Assembly (NCBI GenBank): GCA_014904985.1
Contig: MU129059.1
Location: forward strand, 85,878-149,877
Reading direction: 5' to 3'
Length of the DNA: 64,000 nt
Source of the DNA: Hydnum rufescens UP504
Taxonomy: Eukaryota > Basidiomycota > Agaricomycetes > Cantharellales > Hydnaceae
In this document: positions 43,190 to 54,140 of the stretch, piece after piece
Layout of the letters: the number at the start of each line of letters is the position of its first letter
How positions within the stretch are numbered: position 1 is the first letter of the stretch
Made by a program: the position numbers and the translations under genes
Notes under the pieces: model-generated
What the model saw: the letters and a program-made list of their open reading frames with translations, nothing else
The model's database searches: none
What the model was told of the DNA's origin: nothing

Positions 43190-45160
43190 CTTGTGCATCA
43201 TATGGCTCGTGTGCAACAAGGATCAGAGCAACCTGTGGTGCCATGCCTTTCTGGTTCACATCGTCTTGTGCCTGAGGTGGTCATTCGCCTCGGCCATCAT
43301 CCCACACCCCATCATCCCACACCCCATCACCCCACACCCCATCATCCCACACCCCATCACCCCACACCCCATCATCCCACACTCCCTCCTGTGTCTATGC
43401 CTATGCCAACTCAGTCTTCTCATAATACCCCATCTGATCAGTCACTGCAGTCGAACCTTCCAAGGGCAGACTCTCAGGTTTCAAAATGCCTGATGTCCAA
43501 ACTAAAGTCTGCAACAGCTCGTACCAAAGTGAGGTCCAAGGCTGGGGAGAAAGATCCAACAGCCTCAAAGTTTGCAGTGCATGGAGTGACTTCCGGGAGG
43601 GATAAGGTTGGATATTCTCGAAATGAGTCTCCAAGTCATTCCTCAACCAGCCATGACATTCATTCCTCCCTTCCCATTCTGAGTCTCCACCCATCTAAAC
43701 CTGTCATGGACTCGGCTGCTAACCCCCTCCAACCTCCTCTCACTGAATCTAAAAATGCCGCAACATCGATCTCAGCTCGAAATTCTAGCGATCAATCAAC
43801 TTCAATATCACGGTCAACCTCAAAATCTGCCCTGCCTTCCCTGGAACATACCAAGGATTGTGGGGTTGATGTTGAGGACTCACAGATGTTCTAGGGTGAT
43901 GATTATATCATGGCAAATGCAATGTTAGGCATTGAGAGCTCAGGATCTGATGCTGATGCTGATTGGGACCCCATGATATCTACTGGTGGCAAGGACCTAA
44001 GTGATGGAGAACACTTCAGTGATGCCAATAGTGCCAAAGATGTTCATGTGCGATCTACAGGCAAAGAGCCCAGCCCTGTGTGCTCAGTTGCCAAGAAGGC
44101 CTCTCCTGGGCCTCGTGGACACGGAGGTAGATTCTTGCAAGCTCAGTTGGATGTGGTTGAAAAGCATGCTGAACTGTTCCAGGGTGTGATGGCTAGCTTG
44201 GCCAAGTTGTGGGGCTGTCATATCTCAACCCTATATCGAGTGGCTAAAGTGGCAGGAGCTCTGAAGAAGCATCGATGACCAAATGCTTGGAATTCATTTC
44301 AATACCAACAAAAGAAGTTGAAGAAGACCCCCTCTGGTCTCAGTGTGTAGGTTTAATATTCATTGCTCTACTCATTTTCTGATGCCTTATATAGGAAAAG
44401 GAGGTGCAATCATACGTCAACACCTTCAGCTGACATATGTCAAGCTGCATGATGAGCTTGGGGGGCCCAGTTCTGAGGCCTGGCATGAGCATCGCAATAT
44501 CCTTATAGATGATCTCAGTACAGAGAAAGCATCTGATACAGCTCATATTGCCATGTCTGGAGGTGATGTGGCCCATCAGATGGTCTTATCCTGATCAAAA
44601 ATTGATAGTGAGGTATGTACTATTCTACATATTTATTCATTCTGTGCTACATGGGCTAACATGCTGATGTCTAGGGACAGGCACTTCATCAGATTGGGGT
44701 TCATCTCATGTACCTGATGGTGTTGGACCTCACCTCCTCAACAGCAGCACATGGCCAGAACTTGATTAACTTCAACAGCGAGGAACTAAGGGCATGGGTG
44801 GACCATGAATGGAATTCTTGTGACACTCCTGAAATGAAGAAACCCCTTGCCTCACTGTATACATATATTCTAGAGCAAAAGGGGGTGGCTGAAGACCTTG
44901 TTAAATTCCACAAGGGTCAGGATGGGGCTACTCGCACTAAGGAGACAAAGGATCAGTACACCTTATGGAAGGCCATCTCAGTGGATTTACTAAGGATGCT
45001 TCATATGTATCCTTTGAAAGATTCACTGTTGAGATTTCTCATGAACCTACCTCGTGTCTCAGGATCACTGCAATTGGACTACAAGACTATGCCCTGGTCA
45101 TTGATTGTTCAGAAAATGAGGTCGTCGTGAATCCACTGCATCTGTTGGCCAGACGTTGAG
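43190..45160 (+). CDS. Uncharacterised multi-exon gene, probably broken
   Basis: The frame from MARVQQGSEQPVV (about 43200) runs through a His/Pro minisatellite and a long Ser/Lys-rich low-complexity part to 43894, with a stop, then reopens in another frame at 43910 (IMANAMLGIESSGSDADADW) to VEKHAELFQGVMASLAKLWG and KHR-stop at 44278 (TGA). Later exons read GPSSEAWHEHRNILIDDLST (about 44460-44525), YLMVLDLTSSTAAHGQNLIN (about 44710), LASLYTYILEQKGVAEDLVK (about 44850) and ITAIGLQDYALVIDCSENEV (about 45065). The layout matches, in my memory, an uncharacterised family that is common in mushroom genomes. Several TGA stops suggest a decaying copy. The last part may continue at 46683. Confidence 0.4.
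43303..43390. repeat. 14-bp minisatellite encoding HP repeats
   Basis: About six copies of ccccatcatcccac with catcaccc variants lie head to tail inside the unknown gene and encode His-Pro/Thr-rich sequence. The unit is not a multiple of three, so copy-number change would shift frame. Confidence 0.85.
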
Positions 45161-45389
45161 GGTATGCCTTTGCTTGGCACATTTGGTTTGGATGACCTCA
45201 AGACACATCATTGGTGACTGCTTCATGATGCGATATGCTCTACGGTGTAAGCAGGAATCTCCTAAGAGACTATGCCACAGTCCAAGATTGTTGAATCAAG
45301 GACAAAAGGAGAGGGCCACAGAGTCAATCCATAGGTTAAGGTCCGATTGAATGAAAGGCCTTGAGGTTGAGAATTTGTCTTGCTAGGGC

Positions 45390-46604
45390 AGGCTTGCTCT
45401 AACAATGAATGAATGGATGATTCGATTCAGAAATCACACTGATGGCTCTCCTCTTGAGGGCCTATCCAAAGTGTGAACAATACTAGATATAGTCTGGAAG
45501 TCACCCTGATGCCAACAGCTGTCCTTCAAGACTTTAGAGACTGAGGGTGAGGGGGAAATGAATCAAAATTCGCATCCCCTGCACTTAATATACATCTTAG
45601 AATAATGCCATGGTAACTGGCAGAAAGGTGGGGTTAAGGCGAAAATTATGGAAAAGAGATTGAGTCAAAAGCTTCAAAACTGAAGGAGATATTCAATTAA
45701 CAAGTCAGAATAGGGAAATATGGCTTAACCAAGGTATTCCTCCTCTCCTACTGAACAGAATCCCTTGGGGAAAGGTGGAACTGGTCGCCCTAGATGTACC
45801 CTCCATTGTACATAGGGTCCGGAACCATAATTGCCTTTAATAATCAGAAAAGCGGAGGTAAAAGTGAAATGAGACATGGGGAGACTAAATTACAGAAAGC
45901 CGAGTTCTAATCCACTCGTTTTTCCCTTGGTACCATTCGATGCGGATTTTCAACGTCTTTCCAGGGGTGGTCATTACTAATGAATCAGATCAAAACTGGT
46001 AGAGATATTTGTGAAATACTGAACGATAGTGTGGAGCATGAGGTAAAATAGACCTGGAGGATGCAGTTCGCGTTAGATAAACGCTTATGTAATACCGTTG
46101 GATAGGTATTGATCGTAGCTTTCTGGGCGCTGTCTTTCCGAGTCGATCCGATAAAAAATGAGGGAGATATTCGTGAAATACTCCTTGAGAGTATGGGAAT
46201 AGCCCCTATTTAACATGTGACTAATCCGCAAGTTGGATCCAAAGGATTAGGCAATCTTGATTATATAATTGGGACTCGTATATCCCCACTGAGGCAATGA
46301 GCAATGCATAGTGGATTGGGTACCAAACAAATAGGGCAAGTTGAATTGCCTGAGCCACAGTTGGCTGGGCTTGAAGTAACTACAATTTGAGGTAGTCTGT
46401 TGAAGACTTGGAGATGGACAAATAAATGTCTCATGTACAAGGTGGAGGAAAGAGAAATAAAGTGGGTCTTGGAGAATTGAAATCCACTTCATATGGCAAT
46501 CAAAGGAATGGTAGGTATTTGAAGGATTGGAATTGAATAATTTGGATTCATTTGAGGAGGTAGTTGGGTCCTGAAGCGGAATATATGTAGTAGGGTTTTA
46601 TCCC
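45390..46604 (-). mobile_element. Diverged LTR-like sequence of the 1.7-kb Gypsy LTR family
   Basis: Read on the minus strand it starts TGTTGGAGGGATAAAACCC at 46604, resembling the TGTGGAAGATAAAAACATCC start of the other LTRs. It later has the same order of motifs: 'gcgcccagaaagctacgat' (about 46130), a stretch with 'cagttttgatctgattcat' (about 46000), and 'aaaatccgcatcgaatggtacc' (about 45940). Similarity is patchy and the inner end is uncertain. It lies between two plus-strand gene parts and may have split them. Confidence 0.45.
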
Positions 46605-46682
46605 TCCAACAACAGATGTGTTCACAACTCTCCATTTTGAATGAATTGGTGACTATGGTATGTCCTACCATTATAGTATTCT

Positions 46683-47522
46683 TGGATTTGATTACTGAAT
46701 GGTTTTTTGGTAGACCTGGGTGATGATGATATCCTAGTCACCAGGATGAACAATGTGCTGCTGCTCACTGTGTGGCAGGCAGAAGGCCTCTGAAAGGGGA
46801 AGAAGTGTAAGATAGTGGAGGCCAAGGTTACCAATGAGCATGCTGATGGGGGGTCTGGGTCAAAGGTTCTGCGAGTGGTTCTGCCTTCTGTTTCCAGCAG
46901 GCTGAAGCCAGCAAAGAGGAAAGGGAAAGGGAGACTAACCCCGAAGTCCCTCCCTTATATTGATGATGCCTCTGATGTGCTGGTGACACCTGCAATTTCA
47001 GTCCATGAACCTGAACCATCTCTATCAAACTTGTCTTTGCCTGAGACAATGCCAATTCCTACAGCCTTGCCAACTCCTCTGACAGACACAGGAGTTAATC
47101 CTTTCGGCTCAAAACCTGGCTCAACACCATCATATTTTCCATCATCTCTTCTTCCACCTTCGTCCACTCTTCCACCTTCAACCAGTCTTCCACCTTCAAC
47201 CACTCCTCCACCCTTGTCCGCTCTGCCTCTGTCATCTACACTCCTCCCATCATCTACTTTTCTGCCATCTACTTTTCCACCATTGTCCACTTTTCTGCTG
47301 TTGTCCACTTTTCCCCTGTTGTCTACTTTTCCACCATCGTCCACTTTTCCGTCATTATCAACTTTTCCATCATCATCAACTTTTCCGTCATCAACTTGTC
47401 CGCCATCATCAACTTTTCCTCCACCCTCGATGCTTGCTCCAGGCGAAACTCAACTATTTGACTGGGATGATGTCATTCAGACTATATGCACTCAATCTTC
47501 ATACCAGGGTTCAGTCAGTTAG
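46683..47522 (+). CDS. Low-complexity C-terminal part of an unknown gene
   Basis: Coding-like sequence starts before the first available Met (DDDILVTRMNNVLLLTVWQA, about 46720), meets a TGA, and continues as VEAKVTNEHADGGSGSKVLR. A Lys/Arg-rich segment and a long Ser/Thr/Pro/Phe repeat follow, with a final acidic end LFDWDDVIQTICTQSS before the stop at 47522. No domain was recognised. Because it follows the LTR-like sequence on the same strand as the gene at 43.2-45.2 kb, it may be the second half of that gene. Confidence 0.35.
47150..47430. repeat. Degenerate 15-18 bp minisatellite (TFPPSS coding)
   Basis: Repeated units of the type ccatcatcaacttttcc and ccaccttcgtccacttttcc run through this interval and encode Ser-Thr-Phe-Pro-Pro-type repeats of the plus-strand frame. 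Confidence 0.8.
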
Positions 47523-47850
47523 CCACTACAACTGCTACCTTGGGATGACCTGGTCTTGATTGACTGCGTGATAAACTTAATAAATAGATCCTCTTATAAT
47601 CTGGTTTGTATATAATGATGGCAATCCCTATATATATGCTTAGGCCAAAGTCTCCATTGGGGCCCCTTGAGAAGTAGGCCTACTTAGATTCAAAGGGCAA
47701 TGGACCAAAGAACAGTCTGAAAGAGCAGTGTTAAGCCTATATATGGCTTTATATCCATCAAGGTGCTGAAATACAAAGGTCACTCAAAACACCCCTTGGG
47801 GCCCCAATGATCCAAAGCCTGCTTAGGCCCAAATAGTGCCATGTTTTTGG
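47523..47850. other. Non-coding interval between convergent genes
   Basis: No gene was recognised. The stretch lies between the stops of the plus-strand frame (47522) and the minus-strand gene (47853) and probably holds both 3' regions. Confidence 0.5.
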
Positions 47851-47852
47851 GC

Positions 47853-49627
47853 CTAACTAGGGCTGATTTTGTGGCTGACCAAGGTGGGATTCCAGTCATC
47901 GATAGACCCTTCTTCATCAGATGAGGAAGGGTTGGCATTAAAGTCAGGCATGATGGCATCAACCAAATTCAAGTCCATCGAGCCAGTGGGTAGAGTTGGT
48001 TGTGGTGTGGGATCTAATGGTGGGGACAGTGAGGCAGCATGTGGGAGAGGTACTGTGTCACAAAGCATAATGGTACCAGGACCCAAGACACAGGCGAGTG
48101 CTCCAGCCATATGACTGTCCACATCTCAAAGACAGGACTCAAACAGATCATTATAGAGGGCCGTGGATTGCTGGGATTTGTCCCCCCACCCAATCGGGAA
48201 CTTGATGATCCAGGGTGATGGACATTTAACCTCAGCCACCAGCCACATCCTCCAGATTTCCAAAAATTTGCCATGAGCATCGCCAGTATCATGTTCAGTA
48301 ATCTCTTTAACAATCACCTGATATTCCAGGGCCGTAATGGGTAGACAAGGATTAAGAGGATGAACATCTTTCCTGTCCAAGATTCGAATGCCTTGGAGGG
48401 GGACACCATGGTGTTCTAATCCCCTGAAAGGAAAGTTGACCTCAGCCATAGAAAAGAAAGCTCCCACAAGGGCATGATCAACTCCAAATCATGGGAGCTC
48501 CAGACCAGTGACGAGAGCAATGTGGTTGATGGTCCGATGCATCAGAAGTCAACCAACAGCACTTAACTGGGCCTCTGCATCTTCATGTTTTATAATCTCA
48601 AGTGGCATGTGGAATTTTGAGAAACTGGATGGGGTGGGGAGAGCACCATCATGTCCGCTCTGGATCAAAGAGTCGATGATGTCGGAGGTGCCACAGATTG
48701 ATGATGAGGTTGGAATATTGTTGAGTCATAAATTGAAAAATTCTGCGGCCCCAAACCACAGCTGATGTAACTTGAATGCGTCAATGATGAGGTTCTGGAT
48801 GTTCTGTAACCATACATTGTCGAAATACCAATCCAAGTGGTATGTGCTCTTTTTCATGGGCTGACATGCTGGATATTGATGTTCAAGGAGATAGGGAAAA
48901 TGTGGCGAGGCATGATTGTACATGCATCACATGCACAGAATGTCGCCGTACGACCAAGTGGGAGAACATGATGGCAACCATGACCTAGTGAGTCAGATAG
49001 TGTTGAATATGTCTGAGTCCCAACATCGATACAGTGACTCCTGGTATTTTGGATTAAACTCTGGGAGGCTGGGAAACAAAAGGCCAGAGAGATCGTCCAC
49101 ATTCACAGGGCCTGGGTCAGATGCCAATAAGGATGTCAATTGAGCGGACAGATCTGAATCATGGACAGTGTTGTTGTACTCGAGCACCCAGTCCTGAATG
49201 CAAATGAAGTGCTTGGAAGAGCTGGGGTGATTGCCTCTGAGAGCTGGAGATAATGTCACTATTAGTCCTTGAAACAAATTCTTGCCATGAAAGGAAGAAA
49301 CTTACAAGACTGAACTTCCTTGAAATGATGATAGTATTGTTTGCCCATGGACGAAAATGCCTTCAGCATGTTAGCTGAACTAAGTGGCAGGGCAGGACCA
49401 AGGGATTCACCAAATCACCACTGCAAGGGTTGGCCATCATCATTGAGCTTGATGGGGTTGGGAGGAGGTGCTGGCAGAGAAACTTCAGACTTCTTTTTGA
49501 AGCTCAGGAACTTCTTTGTCCTCCTAGATGAGGAAGCAGAAGGGACAATGGAAGAGGACGATGCTCCCACAGTCAAGGGAATTGAGCTATCCATCAACGC
49601 AGTCAACTTCTTGGTCTTGGACTTCAT
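47853..49627 (-). pseudogene. Unrecognised minus-strand gene with nonsense mutations
   Basis: The start is MKSKTKKLTALMDSSIP (49627). After DDGQPLQW a TGA interrupts the frame (about 49417), which continues FGESLGPALPLSSANMLKAF to a GT-AG intron near 49300. Later exons read HFICIQDWVLEYNNTVHDSD, LFPSLPEFNPKYQESLYRCW, PHFPYLLEHQYPACQPMKKS, YHLDWYFDNVWLQNIQNLII, VHPLNPCLPITALEYQVIVK and WLVAEVKCPSPWIIKFPIGW, ending with an acidic tail at 47853. The order and spacing look like one gene of about 520 residues. Function is unknown, and I recall similar uncharacterised proteins in mushroom genomes. Several stops make it a probable pseudogene. Confidence 0.45.
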
Positions 49628-49669
49628 TTTGTGAGGAGGTGCATGCGGGGTAGTACTGTAACCCAAACA

Positions 49670-50790
49670 GACTCCTACAACTCAGAACAGACAGATGTGC
49701 TGCTCAAAAGCGCACAAGTAAGATGGGGGAAGGGAGTGGAGAGGTTGATCCCTGATTGCAGGTTTCAAGATGGAGGAAGTTGCACTTCAACCAATACAGA
49801 TACCATGTGCATGCGAATGACTGCCAGAAAAATACAGATTGTATGCTTGAGCTCCCGCAGTGCGGGAATGCCACTTGCTGAGGGACCTTGTGATTCTCAT
49901 ACCATACCCAGCAACCCCCAGAAATTGGTGAGCTAATAGGGATTCAAACTACAGGAAAACTTGTGCATCATTTGGTGCATCATTCCAAAGCTCAAGACAT
50001 CATTATTTTTTCTGCAATTCTGTGGATTGTGACATCTGTCTCAAAGTCTTCAAGCCCATGTTCAACCCATCACAAGATCTTTACTGTGTATCAATCTGAC
50101 TATCACCCCTGACTTTTAATGGGAACAAGAGATTCATGGCAGCTCAGAATTTTTTTGGATTATGGTTGAAGATATGGACAGCGAGATCCTTCTGCTCCAT
50201 CATCAATTCATTCTGCAGCAGTGATTTTCAGAAGATGAACATACTGTTACTTTCACTGTCCTGATGTACGAGCCCATCCCACCTAACTACTGTATGCACA
50301 CAAAGTCTAGCAAAGGGATATTTTTGTGACATGACATTTGTGCTAACTTCACTAGCAAAGTGACAGCCACTACTTAGCTTCTGTGCATGGCCATATTCTC
50401 TGTCAGCAATAAATCCAGTTCTCTATTACTGCATCTGACGGGTCTCTGAATACATCTCTATAGTTGGATCGCGAGAAATGCCCACCCCCTCCCTCATTTC
50501 TTCTTGAAAAACTACTGTATGACAGTTTCCCCATTCTCATTCATTCATTTATTCCTGTACATTTGAGTCACGCGTCACATGCCCCCTAAACCACTTTGTC
50601 ACGCATCACAGAAAGGTTGCTGAACTAAGAAATGTGGGTGTCACACCCCAAAGGGGTAATTTTGCCAATTATTGCTTTTTTTTCAGTCCTATGGTGTACA
50701 AACTTGGGTTTTCACATGTCACAAAGGCCCATGAACTTAAAAAAATTGTCACATGATTTTTGATTGAACTATACTTCATGCCATTAGAGC
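49670..50790. other. Non-coding interval
   Basis: No coding region was supported. A short frame at 49631-49936 has no features. The stretch is AT-rich and contains several 'gtcaca(t/c)' motifs (50570-50735). Confidence 0.5.
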
Positions 50791-50792
50791 CA

Positions 50793-50925
50793 CTTCAGCT
50801 GCATGAGAAATATTTCTGCGAAATGCATTTCTCAATATAAAAATGGGGAAACATTTCTAATTGTTTCACTACTTTTATATTGAGAAACGCATTGCCTAGA
50901 AACGTTTCTGGTGCAGCCGAATCAG
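50793..50925. repeat. Foldback (MITE-like) element
   Basis: Two arms of about 47 bp face each other: ctgcatgagaaatatttctg ... ctcaatataaaa (from about 50801) and ttttatattgagaaacgcat ... ctggtgcagccg (to about 50920), with a spacer of about 30 bp. Arms differ at several positions. Such short AT-rich foldbacks are typical of non-autonomous DNA elements. No flanking TA or longer duplication was established. Confidence 0.6.
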
Positions 50926-50964
50926 TGCTTAAGTTTTGAATCATTGGCTCCACAAGGAGACTTG

Positions 50965-51945
50965 GCTGCCAATCTCATTCAAGCACTTGATCCCTCCTGA
51001 GAAATTCCCACCCACAACTCCTCTCCTCTCCCTTCAGCCACTCCCTCTTGCTGTGTTGCACAATAAAGAGTTTGAAGTATTGTATTCCAGAAAATTACAG
51101 CCATTCAACAAGATACAGACTCAAGTCTTCCAAGCCTTGTACAACTTGGATGACCAACATCTTCATTGGTGCACCTACTGGTATCAGCAAAACCATATGC
51201 ACTGAATTTGCTTTGCTGAGGCTCTGGTCAAAGTCTGATGCGCCTTGTGCTGTATGCATTGAGCCATATCAAGATGTGGTGGACCAACGAGTCTCTGAAT
51301 GGCGGGAAAAATTTGGTAACCTGCAAGGGAGGGAGGAAATAGTCGGCCTAACTGGTGTGACAAGTGCAGATCTCTGCATATTGGAAAAAGGTGCCCATGT
51401 ATTCATACATCCCATTAGTGCCTCTGGAGGTTCATTATGGAATGCTGATCATCTTCATTTATCAAGTGGGATATTCTCTCCCACCAGTGGAAGCAGCAGA
51501 AGCATGTTCAGAACATTGGATTATTGATTGCAGATGAACTGCAACTCATTCGGGGGGGGAAATAGGGCTGACATGTGAAGTTGTTATCTTGGACACACTA
51601 CGTGTCTGTGCAAACTGAGATCAAGACTCGTATCATTGCATGTGGCGTTTCTTTGGCCAATGCTCACAACTTAGATGAATGGATGGGCATAAGTATGCAT
51701 ACAATTTTCAACTTTGCCTCACGAATATATATCCTCATGATATTTATTACCATTCCTTATGACAAACCCAATGCAGCACCTGCCCACTTCCTCTTGAGGT
51801 TCATTTGCAAAGTTTCGGCATCCTGCACTTCCCATCACTGATGATTGCCATGGCTAAGCCTGTGTATTTGTCAATTGTGGAATTTTCCTCCTCCAAGCCC
51901 ATTGTCATGTTTGTCCTGTTAAGAGTTATAGTCTTTTAGGGAGAA
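50965..51945 (+). pseudogene. BRR2: Brr2-like (SNRNP200) spliceosomal helicase fragment
   Basis: Brr2 is the Ski2-like helicase that unwinds U4/U6 in the spliceosome. The reading LLSLQPLPLAVLHNKEFEVL, a frame change, [95 protein letters not shown] and FPSLMIAMAKPVYLSIVEFS matches the second helicase cassette from before motif I to past motif III. Motif I (about 51159-51194) reads GAPTGISKT in place of GAPTGSGKT. Several frame changes and the absence of the rest of the 2000-residue protein make it a pseudogene. It ends about 150 bp before the Gypsy LTR. Confidence 0.88.
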
Positions 51946-53049
51946 ACTACTTGTATTCTGTGAGATATTTCTCGCTATATATACACAATCTAATATACTA
52001 GAATATATGAGTCTTGGTCAACTACACTCTATTAGCATTGACATGCTAGACAGACATAGGGGCTTCTGGATCTTTCCGGGAGATTTACTTATCCGGTGCG
52101 GAAGATAAAAACATCCAGTATCAGAAAATGCGAAATCACACCACTTCCAGCCTTTGGAGGATCACATGACCAATTACGAAATTAATTATGGCTACGCGCA
52201 GAAATTGAATTTGTTCTATAACTCCGTCAGTTTTGATCAGAGAGGTACGCCCATATAACGCTTAGAAAGCTACGATTCACACCTTTCGAACGGTACCAAA
52301 CACAAGTCGAACGGACCAAAACTGCACTCTCCAGGCCAATTTTACTACCAAAATCCGGAATTTCCAGTAAAAAACGAATTTCTCCATCAGTTCGCATTCA
52401 ATCCTTTCGAAACAACCGCTCCTAGAAAGATATAAAAAATCCGCATCCAACGGTACTGAGCACACGAAGAACAGATCAAAATTGAGCTCTACAGACCGAT
52501 ATTACTATCAGAATCAACACCCATCAGTAAAAAACGAATTTCTCTGTCAGTTTACACCGGATCTGCTCGGAACCACCGCGCCAAGAAATCTGTTAAAAAT
52601 CCGCATCTAATGATACCAAGAACGTCTATTACGGATGCAAACTGCTGTTTCTGCATTGAATCCCATCCCATGCACTTGTCCCCATTATCAACCAACAACA
52701 AAACACCTTAACCACTGGACTATGCTCAAATTAATCTCCAAAACCTGGAGATATCCTTTCATTTCGCCTCCAGAATGCTCCACATGGTCAGTGACCACAT
52801 GCTCCAAGCATTCCACATGCTCAGCAAATTGGTGACATCACCCCTCCTCATGATTCCTTTTGTTCTCTTTATGAATGACATCACTATGACATCAATCCTC
52901 ATGATTTCTTTTGTTCTCCTTATGCATGACTCAGCTATGACCGCATTATTACATCATCTTGTTATTTTTCTTTTGTTCTCACCTATGACTCACATATGAC
53001 TCACCCATGGGGGAGTCATATTTCTTAAACACAGCCACCTTCAGAAAGG

Positions 53050-53057
53050 TATAAAAG
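53050..53057 (+). promoter_or_regulatory. LTR TATA box
   Basis: tataaaag lies in the central part of the LTR, about 750 bp before its end. It is the best TATA match in the LTR and is absent from the scrambled solo copy because that segment is missing there. Confidence 0.5.
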
Positions 53058-53454
53058 CTGGTAGATTTCCTGTACCCCCACACAATCATCTCCTCTGGAA
53101 ATCATTACTGTCAACCACTGTCAACTTTTCTGCTTGCCTCTAAAGAACAGTCTATCTATAAGCCATCTGGAGCTAAGTCATCTTCAAGGTTGTTGAGACA
53201 AAGCCACTGGTAGCCTCTACACGAATCACTAAAGCCAAGGATAGTTGCAGGACCTAAGGTTAGAGTTGCTGGACATCCAAGGAAAAGTAAGCATAATGAA
53301 ATACATATCAGGTTTTGAAGAAAGAAGAAAGAAACATACTAACAAGACTAACCAAGCACTGACCAGTCTATAATCCACAGATATCCGCATTTTGACCAGG
53401 AGAACGTAAACAAGAATACACAAATATCAGTAAATGAACCAACACAACACGAAC

Positions 53455-53605
53455 AACATATAAGCCTTTCCACAAGCATCCTAGACATATAAGCCTTTCC
53501 ATAAGCATCCTACACGATGTATAAGCCTTCCATAAGCATCCCAGACATATAAGCCTTTCTATAAGCATCACAGACATATAAGCCTTTCTATAAGCATCCC
53601 AAACG
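53455..53605. repeat. Five tandem units of about 28 bp in the LTR
   Basis: Units of the form catataagcctttcyataagcatcc are repeated five times downstream of the TATA box, in what would be the transcribed R-U5 part. Confidence 0.8.
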
Positions 53606-53802
53606 ATATATCATTGACTACAGCTAGTCCATATCCCTTCCTATTCTCCACTGAACACCATACACATCTTGCAGAGTGTGATCAACCATTGAAGCAAACC
53701 AGCCCAACGAATAACAACAGAAATACAGTCTCCCATCTACACACTGGCTGAACCAGATTTTGATTTGACAGTCATCAGAGCTCCCAACCCTTCTTCTATA
53801 AC

Positions 53803-53820
53803 TGGTGGTCCTTACAGGGG
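53803..53820 (+). other. Putative primer-binding site
   Basis: tggtggtccttacagggg follows the LTR end by two bases and begins TGG, as expected for pairing with the CCA end of a tRNA. The tRNA was not identified. Confidence 0.5.
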
Positions 53821-54140
53821 TAACTCTCACTTTGATAAACCTTTCACCTCTCCAAAGACATTCCACACCAACAACGTGACAACATCCACAGACTCAGAAA
53901 CTATGGCCAGAGTAGCAAATCCATGAGCTATGCCTTGGCCTACTGGTAGAGATGCTCCACATTTTAAGGGAAAATGTCCGACAACTTCCTCCTTGACTAC
54001 GAAGCTTGCTGCGATGATGCCCTCTATTGATGACCACAAGAAGTGCAAAAACTTATTACGTATTATTTTGCGCACAAAGAAGCATGCAACTTCTCAACGA
54101 TATTATCGGACCAGGAATGTTAAAGAACGGCAGTGAGCAC
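53815..54140 (+). pseudogene. Gypsy gag N-terminal remnant
   Basis: Coding-like pieces NSHFDKPFTSPKTFHTN and MPWPTGRDAPHFKGKCPT, continuing in another frame as FLLDYEACCDDA, resemble the start of a Gypsy Gag. The position, directly after the LTR and primer-binding site, fits. Frame changes and stops make it non-functional, and the rest of gag is not readable. Confidence 0.4.

Larger units (their letters stand above)
52097..53800 (+). mobile_element. 5' LTR of a Ty3/Gypsy element (1.7 kb)
   Basis: It starts TGCGGAAGATAAAAACATCC and ends CTTCTATA, the limits being fixed by comparison with the solo LTR at 12116-13850. It is immediately followed by a primer-binding-site-like TGG. It contains two internal direct repeats of about 160 bp (around 52350-52620, each with cagtaaaaaacgaatttctc), a TATA box at 53050 and a tandem array of about 28-bp units at 53455-53605. 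The downstream gag/pol sequence makes it a 5' LTR. The 3' LTR is not within the window. Confidence 0.8.

Noticed and set aside
43303..43390. Regularly spaced short repeats that could suggest a CRISPR array
   Set aside because: Units are contiguous without unique spacers and the genome is eukaryotic; they are minisatellites. The same applies to 12563-12690 and 53455-53605.
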